From Sthenelais limicola (Eukaryota > Annelida > Polychaeta > Phyllodocida > Sigalionidae), in assembly GCA_942159475.1 (NCBI GenBank), contig OW804097.1:5299685-5363684 (forward strand): a DNA stretch of 64,000 bases, given 5' to 3'. Of this stretch, positions 42,061-53,663 are shown piece by piece; the first letter of the stretch is position 1; every line of letters starts with the position of its first letter. The translations under genes and the position numbers were made by a program. Under the pieces are notes generated by a model, which worked only from the letters and a program-made list of their open reading frames with translations, had not been told where the DNA came from and ran no database searches.

Positions 42061-43722
42061 TGCATGTTTTTGTCTATCTACCGACACAATGTGCATGCCT
42101 CTGGACCTAACTATGTGCAGTGTGCAGTGTCAAGTGTCAAGTTGATGGCAAGCAATGGGTCTTCTAATGACCCGCTGTGCAGTGTAATGGTGTAACTAAA
42201 TGTGTGCTCTAATTACGGACACTGTTCTAATTACTGTGTTCTAATTACTAACACTGCATGTTTGTAAACAATGTACCCACTAGAGTAGTGCACAGGCAGA
42301 TGAAAGTATAAGTTTGAAATAAAAATCTACTTCTGACCTTGACTTTTAACCTCTAAATATGACCTTTACCAGTCCATTAAATTCTCCATTTTTTATATAA
42401 AAGTAATTCCACTTATAAATTTCATGTTCCATCAATTTTATATAGGCATAGTGGGTATTTCAAGCAAAATAATTTATTATTGATTAAATTTGATATTTTA
42501 AACGTTTTTTTTTAAATGCCTATAATTATATTCCCATAAGCTTGACAGAGCGATACTTGGCATATTTGAAATGAGCAGATTCTTGAGATTCAGAATTGAT
42601 AACAAAGTATTGTAGGATCTAAAGTGCATTTCGTTGAATTTCGTTGGAAATTGTTTGAATTTCACCAATTTTAAGAATAAAAACGATTATTTCCCATTAT
42701 AAAAATCAAATAAATATGAAACTTTGGTAATTCTTCAGATTAAACCCTTAAGAGATGTATTAAATATATGTTATTTCCAGCATTTTCATTATTAAAACCA
42801 CCGGGTGCGATGCGACAAAAGCTAGCCCAAATGTTTTTTTCTGGTATATGAAAATAAAAAATGAATTTTCCTTCCCTCAAATATATTCCCTGTACCTTTC
42901 ATGTGTATTCTAAAATTGCTTAATGGTCATTGTTTTTTTAATTTTTTTAGAATACTAATGAATACTACTAAAATTGGGTGTGATTTTTTAAAAAAATCAT
43001 CAGTTTTCCCCCAAAACTTGGATTGTGGTTCCTGTATTTGAATGCTAACCCATCAATATCAATATAGATCAATATTATTTTATCAGTCTTCAAAGTCTAA
43101 GGCGTTGAGTCATTTATGATTGGCAGGTTGTCACTTTTAGTATGAATCATAGTGTTAGAAAAAGAGAGTAATAACAACAGGTCAGAAGTATATAGTTTTT
43201 TTTGATTGTTTTATTCATTTCTATTGCAGAAAAATCTCACACACAGCATGGTTGGATTGTAGTTAATGTAAAGCTAGAAGGTTTAATATGTTGTTTGACC
43301 AGAATATGGGTGAGAAATATGAAAGCATAGATTACTTTTAGGAAGTCATTATACTAATTTATATATCTAAATATATATATCGATTTACATAAAAAAACGA
43401 GAGATAAAACAGCAAACTGTATTTTTAACTGTTTTTCCGTCTGAAATTTGGGTTATTTAAGAGGATTACTGTAGATGAATTGAAAATCTGACCCATATAT
43501 GACATCTCAATATATATTCATATGTAAGTAGCAGTAAAAGACCAGTTCTATATATCTGCATATATCAATTGACATAAAAAAAGAAATAAAACACTACATC
43601 TGTACCGGTATGTGTATCTTCACTTGTAAGTAGCAATGTAAGTAGTATACAAATGTCTACAGCAAAACGAGAGATTACATCTATGATTGTGTTGAGCTAT
43701 ATCGCTATATCTAAACTGAATA
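42061..43722. other. AT-rich intergenic DNA, no gene recognised
   Basis: Two related stretches with TATATC, AATTGACATAAAAAAAG and GAGATAAAAC words occur near 43360-43410 and 43550-43590. Nothing codes. Confidence 0.5.
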
Positions 43723-43795
43723 TGTGATGTGTTGCAGGGAAATAGGTCACAAGTCATGAAAATTGGATTTTGTGATATTGTGACATTTGTCATGA
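43723..43795. mobile_element. MITE-A fragment (left terminus)
   Basis: TGTGATGTGTTGCAGGGAAA followed by diverged GTCACAAGTCATG. Confidence 0.6.
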
Positions 43796-43910
43796 ATTTT
43801 GCAACTGAACCCCGTGAAATGCTGAAAAAGGGGTAATATCAGAAGATTATTCGACTCAATTTGCAGCACAGCATAGCATATGATAATCACAGAAAGTTTG
43901 TGTCAATACA

Positions 43911-44591
43911 GTATTATGACGGAATGTTGAGTTCACTTTGGGATATTTCTTTTTGTTGGTGATAATGGTATTGGTGGTAATTGAATAAACTACAGCCAAA
44001 TCAGAGTAAGACTTTTAAACACACCCATTCACAAGGATTGCGTAACCAAAGTCGACCTGCTGAGCTCTCACACAGGTCTGGTCATTCTGGTGACCACATC
44101 CTTCCAGTATTGAGCTATGCCTGGACTCTCCCTCTGATTACTTGCTAGTTGCAGAAAGCCATACACTATGCCAAAGATAAAGAAGAAAACAGTCGCAGAG
44201 AACATGAAAGACATAGGAAAGCTTCAGGGCGACATTACAGAAATGAAAGCCCTCCTACTGCAATTTGTAGAGAAGAAGACAGACCAAAGCCAGGACCAAA
44301 GCAAGGACCAAAGCAAGGAAACCTGTCATTCAGACGATAATGATGTGGAATCCGAGCACTCATCCCAAAAGTCTTCCAGGTCTCGAGAAAAGCCTCCTAC
44401 ACCTCCAACCATGAAGAAGAAGCCAGCTACAAGGCAACGCAAATGGGAAGAATGGAACCTGCAGACTGCAGACTGGAAGCCTAGACCGCCGATTCAGGTA
44501 ACCGCAAGCTGCCACGCCATGGGCCGACTGTATTATGAAGGAATGTTGAGTTCCCTTGGGATATTTCTTCTTGCTGGTGAAAATGGTATTA
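43911..44591. repeat. Direct repeat pair flanking a small ORF
   Basis: The stretch at 43911-43975 (TATTATGACGGAATGTTGAG, then GGGATATTTCTT) recurs at 44530-44591 with about 85-90 percent identity by eye. The 550 bp between them contain the lysine-rich ORF. Confidence 0.7.
44155..44497 (+). CDS. Candidate exon or small ORF, Lys-rich coiled coil (function unknown)
   Basis: An ATG at 44168 opens a 110-codon stretch up to a good donor (CAG|GTAACC at 44497). An acceptor-like GTTGCAG lies at 44154. Residues 1-40 look like a coiled coil (KKKTVAENMKDIGKLQ). Then come a DQSQ/DQSK repeat and a basic, proline-containing end. The frame stays open to 44617 if unspliced. No family is recognised. It could be a retroelement Gag N-terminus or a host exon. 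Confidence 0.3.
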
Positions 44592-44883
44592 TGATTACAA
44601 GACTTCATAAAAAATAAGAAGGGGTCATTTTTAGCATAACATTTTCTTCGTTCTGCCATAAAAAAAGGGGGTAGAATGCCTTGAAGATTTGCAGAAATGA
44701 GGTACTTTTCAAATGCTGGAACGATCATGAGTTGATATTTGACCCCTGAGTGTGTGAGTGCATGTGGGGTGGGGGTATATTCACATGTAAGTAGTAGTAA
44801 AACACCACATCTAAGTATAAGGATATTTAAAATGCTGATTGTTAGAAGAAATAACACTAAAATTCACTGCAAAACATAAAAAA

Positions 44884-45069
44884 TGTGATGTGAGTCATAA
44901 GTCGCAAGAAATAGAAATACATGAAATTTAATACATTGATTGATATATATAGGTGAAAAGCTCCTATCATCATGAATATATCAGAACATTCCAATAAAGT
45001 GATCTTGTAAAATAAACACATTGAAAAATATTACTTTGGGACTTATGACTCATTTTCCTGAAACACATA
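44884..45069. mobile_element. MITE-A internally deleted copy
   Basis: Both ends are present (TGTGATGTGAGTCATAAGTC and GACTTATGACTCATTTTCCT, then GAAACACAT), but only about 185 bp remain. Confidence 0.75.
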
Positions 45070-45832
45070 AAAAATGTTTCTCCTGGTAATAAGTACAACT
45101 ATTTACCAACTGCACACACAATGACAATCATTGGGTAATAATATATTGAACATTAGCGTTGAACATTAGCGCTGGCAAACTGAGTCCTATGTTGACTGAA
45201 TCCATTTTAAGTTAGGTGTTTGGTGGTAAAATACTACTTCAAGTGATTTCAAATGAGGGATAGCACATTATTGTAGTACATTAGGAAGTATTTATACTTG
45301 TGTGGTTAATTTATAAGGAGTTCATGGAGAGAACTGAAACTCCATATTCCAGGTCAAAGGGGATTTGGATATGAACATTTATATTTATGTGATTTTTATG
45401 ATATTTGGGACATCTATCAAAAACTACATAACATGTAAAAGAATCATTTTATATCATTAATAACTTTTTGGATTATTGGATTCAGAATATCAGCAAATAT
45501 TGCCTATGAAAATAAAGCAAATATACCACTTTAGAGTCCCATACCTCAAAACTAAGTGGCTGACATGGGACTAATTTTGCCAAAACCAGTCAGATATTTA
45601 TTATGTGTTCCACTAAATCTTATACAATACAATACAAAATAACAACATAAATTCATGTAAAAAGAATAATAGAAGTATAAAGTATATTATAAGGTCGGTT
45701 GAAGGAGCATAAATATTGCATAAATATTGCATGAGTTGCTTAGCAATATAGGCTAATAGAATCATAAAGAATATATATAAATATATCTGTTCCAGTAACC
45801 TCATAAGGTTCAAAGTATCTGGCTTGGCTACT
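45070..45832. other. AT-rich intergenic DNA, nothing recognised
   Basis: No repeat border or coding pattern seen. Confidence 0.6.
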
Positions 45833-45867
45833 GCGTTACCGTTGCCTTGCCATGATTGGGCCTATGG

Positions 45868-46332
45868 CACTACTGCCTACCCACACTTGAGTGACCCCCT
45901 CCCTGCCTACCCACACTTGAGTGACCCCCTCCCTACCTAGCCTCACTTGAGTGACCCCCTCCCTGCCTACCCACACATCAGTGACCCCCTCCCTGCCTAC
46001 CCACACTTGAATGACCCCCTCCCTGCCTACCCACACTTCAGTGACCCCCTCCCTACCTAGCCTCACTTCAGTGACCCCCTCCCTGCCTACCCACACTTGA
46101 GTGACCCCCTCCCTACCTAGCCTCACTTGACTGACCCCCACCCTGCCTACCCACACTTCAGTGACCCCCTCCCTACCTAGCCTCACTTGACTGACCCCCA
46201 CCCTGCCTACCCCCACTTCAGTGACCCCCTCCCTACATACCCTCACTTCAGTGACCCCCTCCCTACCTAGCCTCACTTCAGTGACCCCCTCCCTACATAC
46301 CCTCACTTCAGTGACCCCCTCCCTACCTATGT
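45868..46332. repeat. 30-bp minisatellite, about 15 copies
   Basis: The unit CCTGCCTACCCACACTTGAG TGACCCCCTC varies at a few positions (CCTACCTAGCCTCACTTCAG forms). Two unit types often alternate, giving a 60-bp higher order. As 30 is divisible by three, a long minus-strand frame results, with a REGVTEV/GVTQV period. I do not call it a gene. Confidence 0.93.
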
Positions 46333-46545
46333 CCCCCCCTGGCATAATGCTGTTGTATGACCTATACCCTGGACAATCCGTCCCCCTGCATATTCCCACT
46401 CACTGGAGCTGTCCTGGATTAGAGCCCCTTCTAAATTACCCACTTTAGTGATGGACTGTTAGGCCATAACAAAATCTCAGAATTAGGTAGAAGATTTCAT
46501 TAATACAGAATACATTTTCAATTGGTTTTCAAGTCCTCTAATCAC

Positions 46546-46800
46546 TGTTTCACATAGGTTGATCGTAATAGTTATCAATGGGATTCAAATGATAGTAAAC
46601 ATTAAAACATCTGATAATTATCTTTATTTGTATACATGGATAAAAGCTAACAGTATTTCTTAATGCTCAATCACTAGTAACATTACTAGTAATACACCTT
46701 AGGATAACCTCAAACATGGATGAACCCCTTTCATACACAATCTTGAAATTTGGTACATGTATTCATGCTACTACAAGTATTAAAAATTAAAATAAAACCA
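46546..46800. mobile_element. MITE-A decayed copy
   Basis: It has GATTCAAATGATAGTAAACA and then TTTGGTACATGTATTCATG (46750-46768). The latter is the uninterrupted form of the site into which LTR element 2 inserted in another copy. Confidence 0.6.
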
Positions 46801-46912
46801 AATAAATATGTATAGACAAATAAATTTATAAAGTACATATTTATATCTTTTCCAGTAAATCTAATGAATACAATTTTTTTTTTTAAACAAATTTTATTGA
46901 CATTTTCACATT

Positions 46913-47322
46913 TGTTATCTGTTTTAGGAAAATAAGTCATAAGCCGCAAAATATGGATTTTGAGATATCACCATATTTGAAAAGAGGAGATCAAGGTGAT
47001 TCCAATGATAGTAAACACTAGGGTACCTAACATCTATTTCTATATTTTAAGTTTGATATGTTTATTTTTGAAAAAAAAAAGGTTTTCAATATTTCCGGCT
47101 GGGTAAACCAGTAAAGTAACCAAATATACTCCATAAGAATGTCTTCGAAAGGCAATGATATATTTAATACAATGTCCCCAAATTTGGCACATGGATTCAT
47201 ATGACTATAACAGCTAAACCCCCCGAAAATCAGAACTTTTCAATAAAGAGATCTTGTAGAAAAAACACTTTGAAAAATATCCATTTTGCGACTTATGACT
47301 CATTTTCCTGAAACACATCACA
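46913..47322. mobile_element. MITE-A, full copy
   Basis: It starts TGTTATCTGTTTTAGGAAAA and ends TTTTCCTGAAACACATCACA. It is 410 bp, the same size as 17075-17484, and lies just downstream of the FReD gene stop. Confidence 0.88.
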
Positions 47323-47398
47323 TTTGTGATACGTTTCATGTTTCAATAAACCAAAATATAGACAAATGGGTTCATACAAATAGAGTTCAGGGCTGGGT

Positions 47399-47643
47399 CT
47401 AGTTAAGAGGGCGAAACATCATCACAGAAGTCTTCATACTCCCTTTGTTGTTGTTGAAGTGGAGCCAGTACACGTATTGATCACCACTCCCTGTGCTGGA
47501 GTATTGCCCATTGAGGTTAGAGTGGGTACAGCGATTATACCACCAGGCACCATGTCTTTTCACTGCACAGTTAATTGATGAATCATCATTATCTTGGTCA
47601 TGTGTAGTGAAATTGTAGCCGTTGTGATAGGCAAGGCTGTTCC
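47399..47643 (-). CDS. Fibrinogen-related domain gene, last exon (C-terminal half of FReD)
   Basis: The acceptor on the minus strand is GATGTTGCAG at 47644, entered in phase 1; the stop is the TAG at 47399-47401. The exon encodes HNGYNFTTHDQDNDD, NCAV, GAWWYNRC and NLNGQY, which are hallmarks of the fibrinogen C-terminal domain. They include the DQDND calcium-binding segment and the cysteine pair around it. It joins in phase with the exon at 50342-50603. Such proteins are usually secreted recognition lectins. The 80-residue size matches the C-terminal half of the domain. Confidence 0.88.
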
Positions 47644-48114
47644 CTGCAACATCAAGCATATCTTTATTCTGTATATATATATGTATATAATGATTGTTAA
47701 GCAAGTATACATTAACATAAATAGCACTGTAACTTATGCATACAGTTCTTCTGCAGGGTGTGATAATGTAATACCCTCAATAACTCAACTCCCTGACTAA
47801 TATAATTGTTGACAATATCATGTTTTACAAACATTCTACAAATATTTCCATTGATAGTATTTTTTAAAAATTTGTTCAAGACTTTATTTTGACAGCTTCT
47901 CCAATGATTTAACATGAGAACAAGTTTCTTATACATGAAAACAAGGTTTTCGACTACAACTATGATGTGCAATTATCTAAGGCTATCTTTAAAGGATAAA
48001 AACGGATCATGCTAAATGAGCTAATCAAGCTCAAGTATACAGTTAAGACAACAGATGAGTAATGATGACAATGGTGAAACAAAGAAACAATCACATACAT
48101 GGCAATTTTAACAG

Positions 48115-49760
48115 TATTTTGTCACAGGATTGATGGACAAGGTTTGGATTGACGTTTGGGATTTAGGGATGATGGGGGAGTGTCAGAGGGATGTGGGTTT
48201 TGGCTTAGTGGAGAAGCTGGTGTTTCTTAAGGGCTGATTAGAAGGATTTTTTATCTTGTATTTCTTTGATGGGTTTTGGTAGGTTGCTCCAAAGGGTTCC
48301 ACCAAGGTAGCTGGGTGACCTTTTGAATGTTTTTCGAGGTTTGGGCATGTGATTGGCAGATTTAGGGCTGATTGGCTCCTGGCGATTTGTTGGGTTTGTT
48401 GCTTAGAGACTGGGCGTTTGTTTTGGGAGTGGGCTCTCCTGTGGGCTATCATAAGGATTTGGATATTTCTCTTCTTTTGAGCAGTGCTGCAATTCTGACG
48501 CCTCTTTTAAAAAATCTGTCTATTTTTTATTTAGCTGAGCAGGGGGCCATATTCAGGAAGCATGATTTAAATTCTAGGTGGAGAATCAGCATGGATTTGA
48601 CAATTTGGATTGCTGTTGGTTTCGAAAGGAACAGTCTGATTCTTGCTAAGCTTGATAGTGCAATGTTAGATTTGTTTATTGTTGAGTTTATGTGGGCAGT
48701 GGCATTAAGGTTCAAGTGTGGTCCCTAGGTATTTGAATTCTTGTACAATTTCAATGTCAAAGCGGGATAGTTTTAGGGTTTCAGGGAGGGTGTTTTGTTT
48801 TTTTATCTGGATTTATTTTCAAAGATCATGGCTTTTGTTTTGTTTGCATTAATCATTAGTTTGTTTCTCAAGCACCAGTTTTCAAGGTGGGGTAGTGAGG
48901 ACTGGAGTATTTTAAGGGATTTGGGAATAGAAGCAGATGAGACATAGAGTATTGTGTCATTGGTATAGAGTTGACGAGACACTTGATTATTTGAGAGTGA
49001 CTTGATGTAAGAGGGTAGGGTGTTGATATATACTATAAAGAGTTGGACCAAGTATGGAGCCTTGTGGGACACTGATTGAGAGTGGTAGGAAAGAAGAGAG
49101 GGAGCTTCGAATTTTCATTGATTAGGAATGGTTGAAGAGATAGCTTTTGAACCAGGATAGACAGGGTAGGTCGAATTTTAGGAGCTTGAGTTTGTTGATT
49201 AGGATATTGTGGTCTAGGGTATGGAATGCCTTTTTTAGGTCAATGAAGAGGGCAGTAGTGGGGCATTTGGAGTGGAGGGAGGACGAGACATCATTGAGAA
49301 AGTCTGCTAGGGCTAATTGCGTTGATTTGTTTGCTTGGAAACCATGCTGTCTTTGGTGGAGTATTTTATGGGATTCTAAGTGGTTATAAGTTTGGTAATG
49401 AATTATTCTTTCAAGTATTTTGCCTGGGATTGGGAGGAGGGAGATTGGCCTTAGGTCTGAAGGGGTGTTTGGAGATTTGATTTTCAGAATTGGGACAACA
49501 GTGGCTTTTTCTAAACTGTCTGGGAAGGTGGCTGAGTTTATGGACACTTTGAACAGGTGGGTGAAGTGCGGTAGTAGGGATTGCATGGCATGTTTGATAA
49601 TGGTGGAGTTTAGGTTAGGGATACCTAAGGGTTTGTAAGGGTTTGTTAATTTTGTCAATCAGTTCAGATACTTCTGCTTGAGAGAAGGCGCAGAGAGAAA
49701 ATGTGGGTAGGGGGAAGTCAGTGGCGATGAATTCAAGGTCAGACTTGAAGTCGGTGGGTG
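48115..49760 (-). pseudogene. Dead LINE (ORF2 reverse transcriptase) in the FReD intron
   Basis: The minus strand encodes LINE RT blocks in order but in broken frames: VVPILKIKSPNTPSDLRPISLLP, HGFQANKSTQLAL and DLKKAFHTLDH (49122-49658). YTNDTILYVSS (48803-49072) and a C-terminal WSNLPKPIKEI stretch follow. The catalytic YADD is changed to YTND, so the protein would be inactive even if repaired. It lies in the same orientation as the host gene. Confidence 0.85.
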
Positions 49761-50341
49761 GCATAATCCCGTTTTTTTTACTCTGATGGTTTATGAGTAG
49801 GTAATAAAACTATTTTGGTAATTCAGTATCCGCATTATGAAAAACATTTGATTGATTTGACTGTCAGTCTCCAGACACAGTATGTGCTTAATTGTTTATA
49901 ATTAATTAATTATTATGTCAATGCTGTTATTTTCTATTCAATATTATCTTTTGGTTTATCTTATTGTTTTTGTTTCTCACTTCCCTCTGATGTCTTTTGT
50001 TTGCTCTGAGATACAAGACCAGATGTCAGTTACTAAGTTGTTAGCATGCCAAAATTGTCTAAAGACCTCTTCATTTCAAAGGAAATAGGTTAAAATAATG
50101 GTTTTAGTTGTATAGATGTATATTGCTGTTCATAATGAAACTAAGAAAGTCTGGTTTTGAATAATGACCATATACAGGTCTGGGGCATGGTCCCCAGGAT
50201 ATTTTTATATAGAAATATAGCATTATTTGAGAACTGTCCAGTGGTTGTAAATGCTGTCTTTGATGACATTGGTTACCATGTTACCATGTTGTAGTTGGAG
50301 AAATGTATTGATCATATCAAGCCATGCCAGGGGACACCTAC
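49761..50341. other. FReD intron sequence, nothing further recognised
   Basis: AT-rich intron sequence between the LINE remnant and the donor of the upstream FReD exon. Confidence 0.6.
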
Positions 50342-50603
50342 CTGCAGTTCCTGAGTATGATCCAACATTCAGCTTGTACTTATTGGTGCTGTCCATGACA
50401 GAGAATGTTCCAAACTTGGCGTACTTGTAGACATCGCTGTGGTCAGTGAGGCCAATGTAGAGCTCTGTGGGGTTGCCATTAGTCATGGCATGTAACGCTG
50501 CTAGCCCTAACCAGTGTTGTCCTGCCGGGTCACCAAACCCTGCCTCATACTCAGCCCAGGTCCTGTAGAAGTCTACGCTATCGTCATATCTCTTCTGTAG
50601 CAC
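50342..50603 (-). CDS. Fibrinogen-related domain gene, penultimate exon (N-terminal half of FReD)
   Basis: The acceptor is CCCTTGTTGCAG at 50604 (phase 0) and the donor is GTAGGT at 50341 (phase 1). The exon encodes VLQKRYDDSVDFYRTWAEYE, then GFGDPAGQHWLGL and a TELYIGL stretch, the standard start of a fibrinogen C-terminal domain. The preceding exons, which should encode the GW lead-in and the N-terminal region, were not found. They must lie to the right, perhaps beyond the LINE at 53-59 kb or outside the window. Confidence 0.88.
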
Positions 50604-51887
50604 CTGCAACAAGGGATTGTATCCTGAGATGGTGTGTGAGTGTGAGTATCTTTATAAATTGATTATAGGTTGAATCCTTCAATTTTTGTCATATTTTTAT
50701 TCTATAAGAAGAATCAACTTGTTCCTCTGTGGTATGGTATATATCTTTGAAATATTCAGCAACATTTTCTTTTCTGTTCTGTCCAAATGTCATTAAGGTG
50801 GCCTTGTAACCATCCGCTCAACCCCCCCCTTGGTTTTCTGAACAGCAACCTTGTTGTGATAGGTTTCTCTAGTGCCAGTTTATAGTTTATATTTTGTCCT
50901 GGGGAGAATTTACCCTAAATTTTGCTAAAGATTCAAACTTTTTGCAATACTGTTTAATTTATACCATACATAGGAATGGTAATTCCAGGTACATCCTCAA
51001 AAGTCTTCTCCTATAATACAAAAATGATATTGCAGTTAGTGATAGGGCTCATGATGGGTGTAATATAGATAATAACTACTATTATCAATTTAACATAATA
51101 TTATATTCTGTGTAATTATAAACAACTTAATATAACTCGTAAATTTCTGAGTAAATTGGACATGATAAGCTCACAGTTAAGGACTGTTATTACACACATG
51201 AGCAGTTAGAAAGGTGCAGTTCAGGGGTGCAGTTTGGTTGTTTATTACACACATGAGCAGTTAGAAAGGTGTGGTTCAGGGGGCTCTTTGATTGATCTCA
51301 ACTATTCATGTGATCAGTCCAGGCTTCTATGATTACAAATTGATCAAAATGTTCAAAATGATCTCCACACCATCAGAAAATGGGTACATACCCGTTTTCT
51401 GATGGGTCTTGATCTGTTTGAACCCTGTATCATGCCATTTACTTTAAGTAGTGGAGTGCGGAAGGGAAGAAAAGCAGATACTAGTTCAACACATTAACCA
51501 TATAATTATCTGGTTAGAATCCAGGTATTCATATATAATGTTATCATGTGGTGGGAATTTATAATTCCGAACATTGGTGTCTCCCTCTACCTCATCACCA
51601 GGTAGCTGCACTCCCTTAAACCCCCCCTCTTCCTTCTTCTTCATACTTCAATTACACAAATCTCCATTGCAATATTACAAATTTCAAACAGATACGACTG
51701 ATGGGCAAGCACTCAATGATACAGGTGGCCGCCATTTTGAGCAACTGGCCACCATGACCAAAGTAATTAACAAAAGAATGGGAGAGCTTGAAAACAAAGT
51801 CTCTCAGCTAAAGGATTGAGTAACTGACTTGATTACACTCCCCATAGCCTGAGCTATGGCTAATATAAAGATGCCGGAGAAAATTTC
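50604..51887. other. No recognised exon
   Basis: A 36-bp unit (ATTACACACATGAGCAGTTA, then GAAAGGTG) is repeated near 51190 and 51242. A frame at 51574-51819 ends with a coiled-coil-like stretch (MGELENKVSQLKD), possibly a LINE ORF1 remnant. Confidence 0.5.
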
Positions 51888-52600
51888 AAATTCATTCAAA
51901 TTCAAAAATCCTTTTATTGCTGATGTTATATATATATAAAACTTGTATTCAATATCAAGTTATTACAATTTACATAGTATTGAAGCATTAACTGAATAGG
52001 TATTAGCCCTCTGCTCATTTGCCGGTTTTCCTGGCTGGCCAACTGATAACACTTCATTTTGAAATTTTCCCATAATACATGAACAGTAATCTATAATTAA
52101 CATGTTTACATTAGTTTAGTCTAATGATTTTTTGGGTTCACAAATATTATTAAAGTATGTAATGTGCTTTATTTTGACATTCAAAATGTTCTATATTGGA
52201 TGATAAGTTTTCATATTACATGGAATAGCAATCGCTAAACAGACTTAACAAATAATATTTATCGATAGTTTTTCCTCCCCTCCCCCCCACCTACCCCTCC
52301 CCTTTTCCTCTGATTTCATTCCCCCCTATCGATATATCAATCTTAATTTCATCCTGGTAGTACATAACCAGTTAATCCCCCCTAATTTATATAATATTCC
52401 CTTTTCAATGACAAACCTGTAACAAGTCATTTTACTAGAGCATCGTTTGACTTTAAATATGGATCATAGTCTAGGTGATACTTGTTTTTTAAATACCCTC
52501 TAAACTCTTTTCTTGATGGTATATTTTGTACACTATGGTCAAGGTTATTCCATAAGATGGGCAGCGTATATGGTCAGTTCTAATTTGTTGGCGTCCAGGG
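51888..52600 (-). mobile_element. 5'-truncated LINE: ORF2 C-terminus and 3' UTR
   Basis: On the minus strand the stretch around 52430-52560 encodes WNNLDHSVQNIPSRKEF followed by a YLKNKY tail, a typical CR1-like ORF2 end. The 3' UTR ends near 51890 with TTTGAATTTGAATGAATTTG repeats after AATAAAAGG. Confidence 0.7.
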
Positions 52601-53102
52601 GGCTGAAAGTTGATGAATTTTCAAATAGGTCTTATTCAAAAGTTTTTCTCATATCATGAAACTAGATATTCTGAAGCATTTTTGTGCATAAATTGCTAAG
52701 GTTATCTCTGGATATTAACTGAGCTAAAGGAAAAGAGTCAAATGAAGCCCTAGGTCAGTATACCGTGCATATGCCATGTGATTTATTCAAATTCCCACCA
52801 GCTTGACTAAATAATGTCTAATCATATCTTGATTTTACTTTCATAATATGATAAATACATATGTATCTAATTGTTTCAGAGTCAAAGATATTTGATTAAA
52901 CCTTTTTTAGATAATAGCTATGGATTCGAAATCAGGGTGTTTCTTTGTGGAAGTAATTCTATATTGAGTAGATGTTACATAGTCCCAATTGATTTTATCA
53001 TATCAATGACAAATGATTATTGCCCTGCTTTTTGTTAGAGTTGAGTGTGTGTGTTATATTTTGTGAAATTTGAGGACAAATTTAAAAAGTTTTTCAATAC
53101 TT
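52601..53102. other. AT-rich spacer, nothing recognised
   Basis: No supported feature before the LINE target site. Confidence 0.6.
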
Positions 53103-53663
53103 TATAAGCACTTAGCCTAAGGAATGCGCATGGTATAACACATGAAAAAACATGTCTGTTATAGTTTAATTAAGTTTAAACAGCAGTGGGCATCTTTTAT
53201 CTTAGTCAATAATGTTTGTGCGTTTCTGAATGAGAAGGACGTGTGCCCGCGGAGCTCCGCTGTCATTGGACCTTTTTTACTCATATTCATCCATAATCAC
53301 CTCATTTCACCGAAATATCATCATGTGTGTGTGTGGGAACGGACAGACCTTGGATTTGAACTTTAATTCAAGTGGGAAATCATAATTTTGGAGATTAATA
53401 GGCCGAGTCGAAGTCGTAGACACGGTACCCAGGCTTTACAACGTACCGGCATTGTGTCAACAGCTACATACGTAGGTAGGCAACATGCACCGGTGCACCT
53501 GTATGCACTAGGACTCACGCATAGGGTATATGTCCGCTGCTACCATTGTCAATACCTAACTGACCCAGTACTGTGGTGTTACTTGTTTATCCTAAGGATA
53601 TTGTGTTACCTGTTTATCCTAAGGACTTTACGTGTATCTGACGGATATTACATTCCCTACAAA

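Noticed and set aside
45868..46332. CRISPR-like regular repeats
   Set aside because: The 30-bp units are directly adjacent with no unique spacers, in animal DNA. It is a minisatellite.
45836..46399. 187-aa repetitive minus-strand frame
   Set aside because: A 30-bp tandem repeat keeps any stop-free frame open, so this is not evidence for a protein.
53388..53663. N-terminal extension of LINE ORF1
   Set aside because: The frame is open but has no ATG before 53664, and the extension is hydrophobic without similarity to ORF1 proteins.
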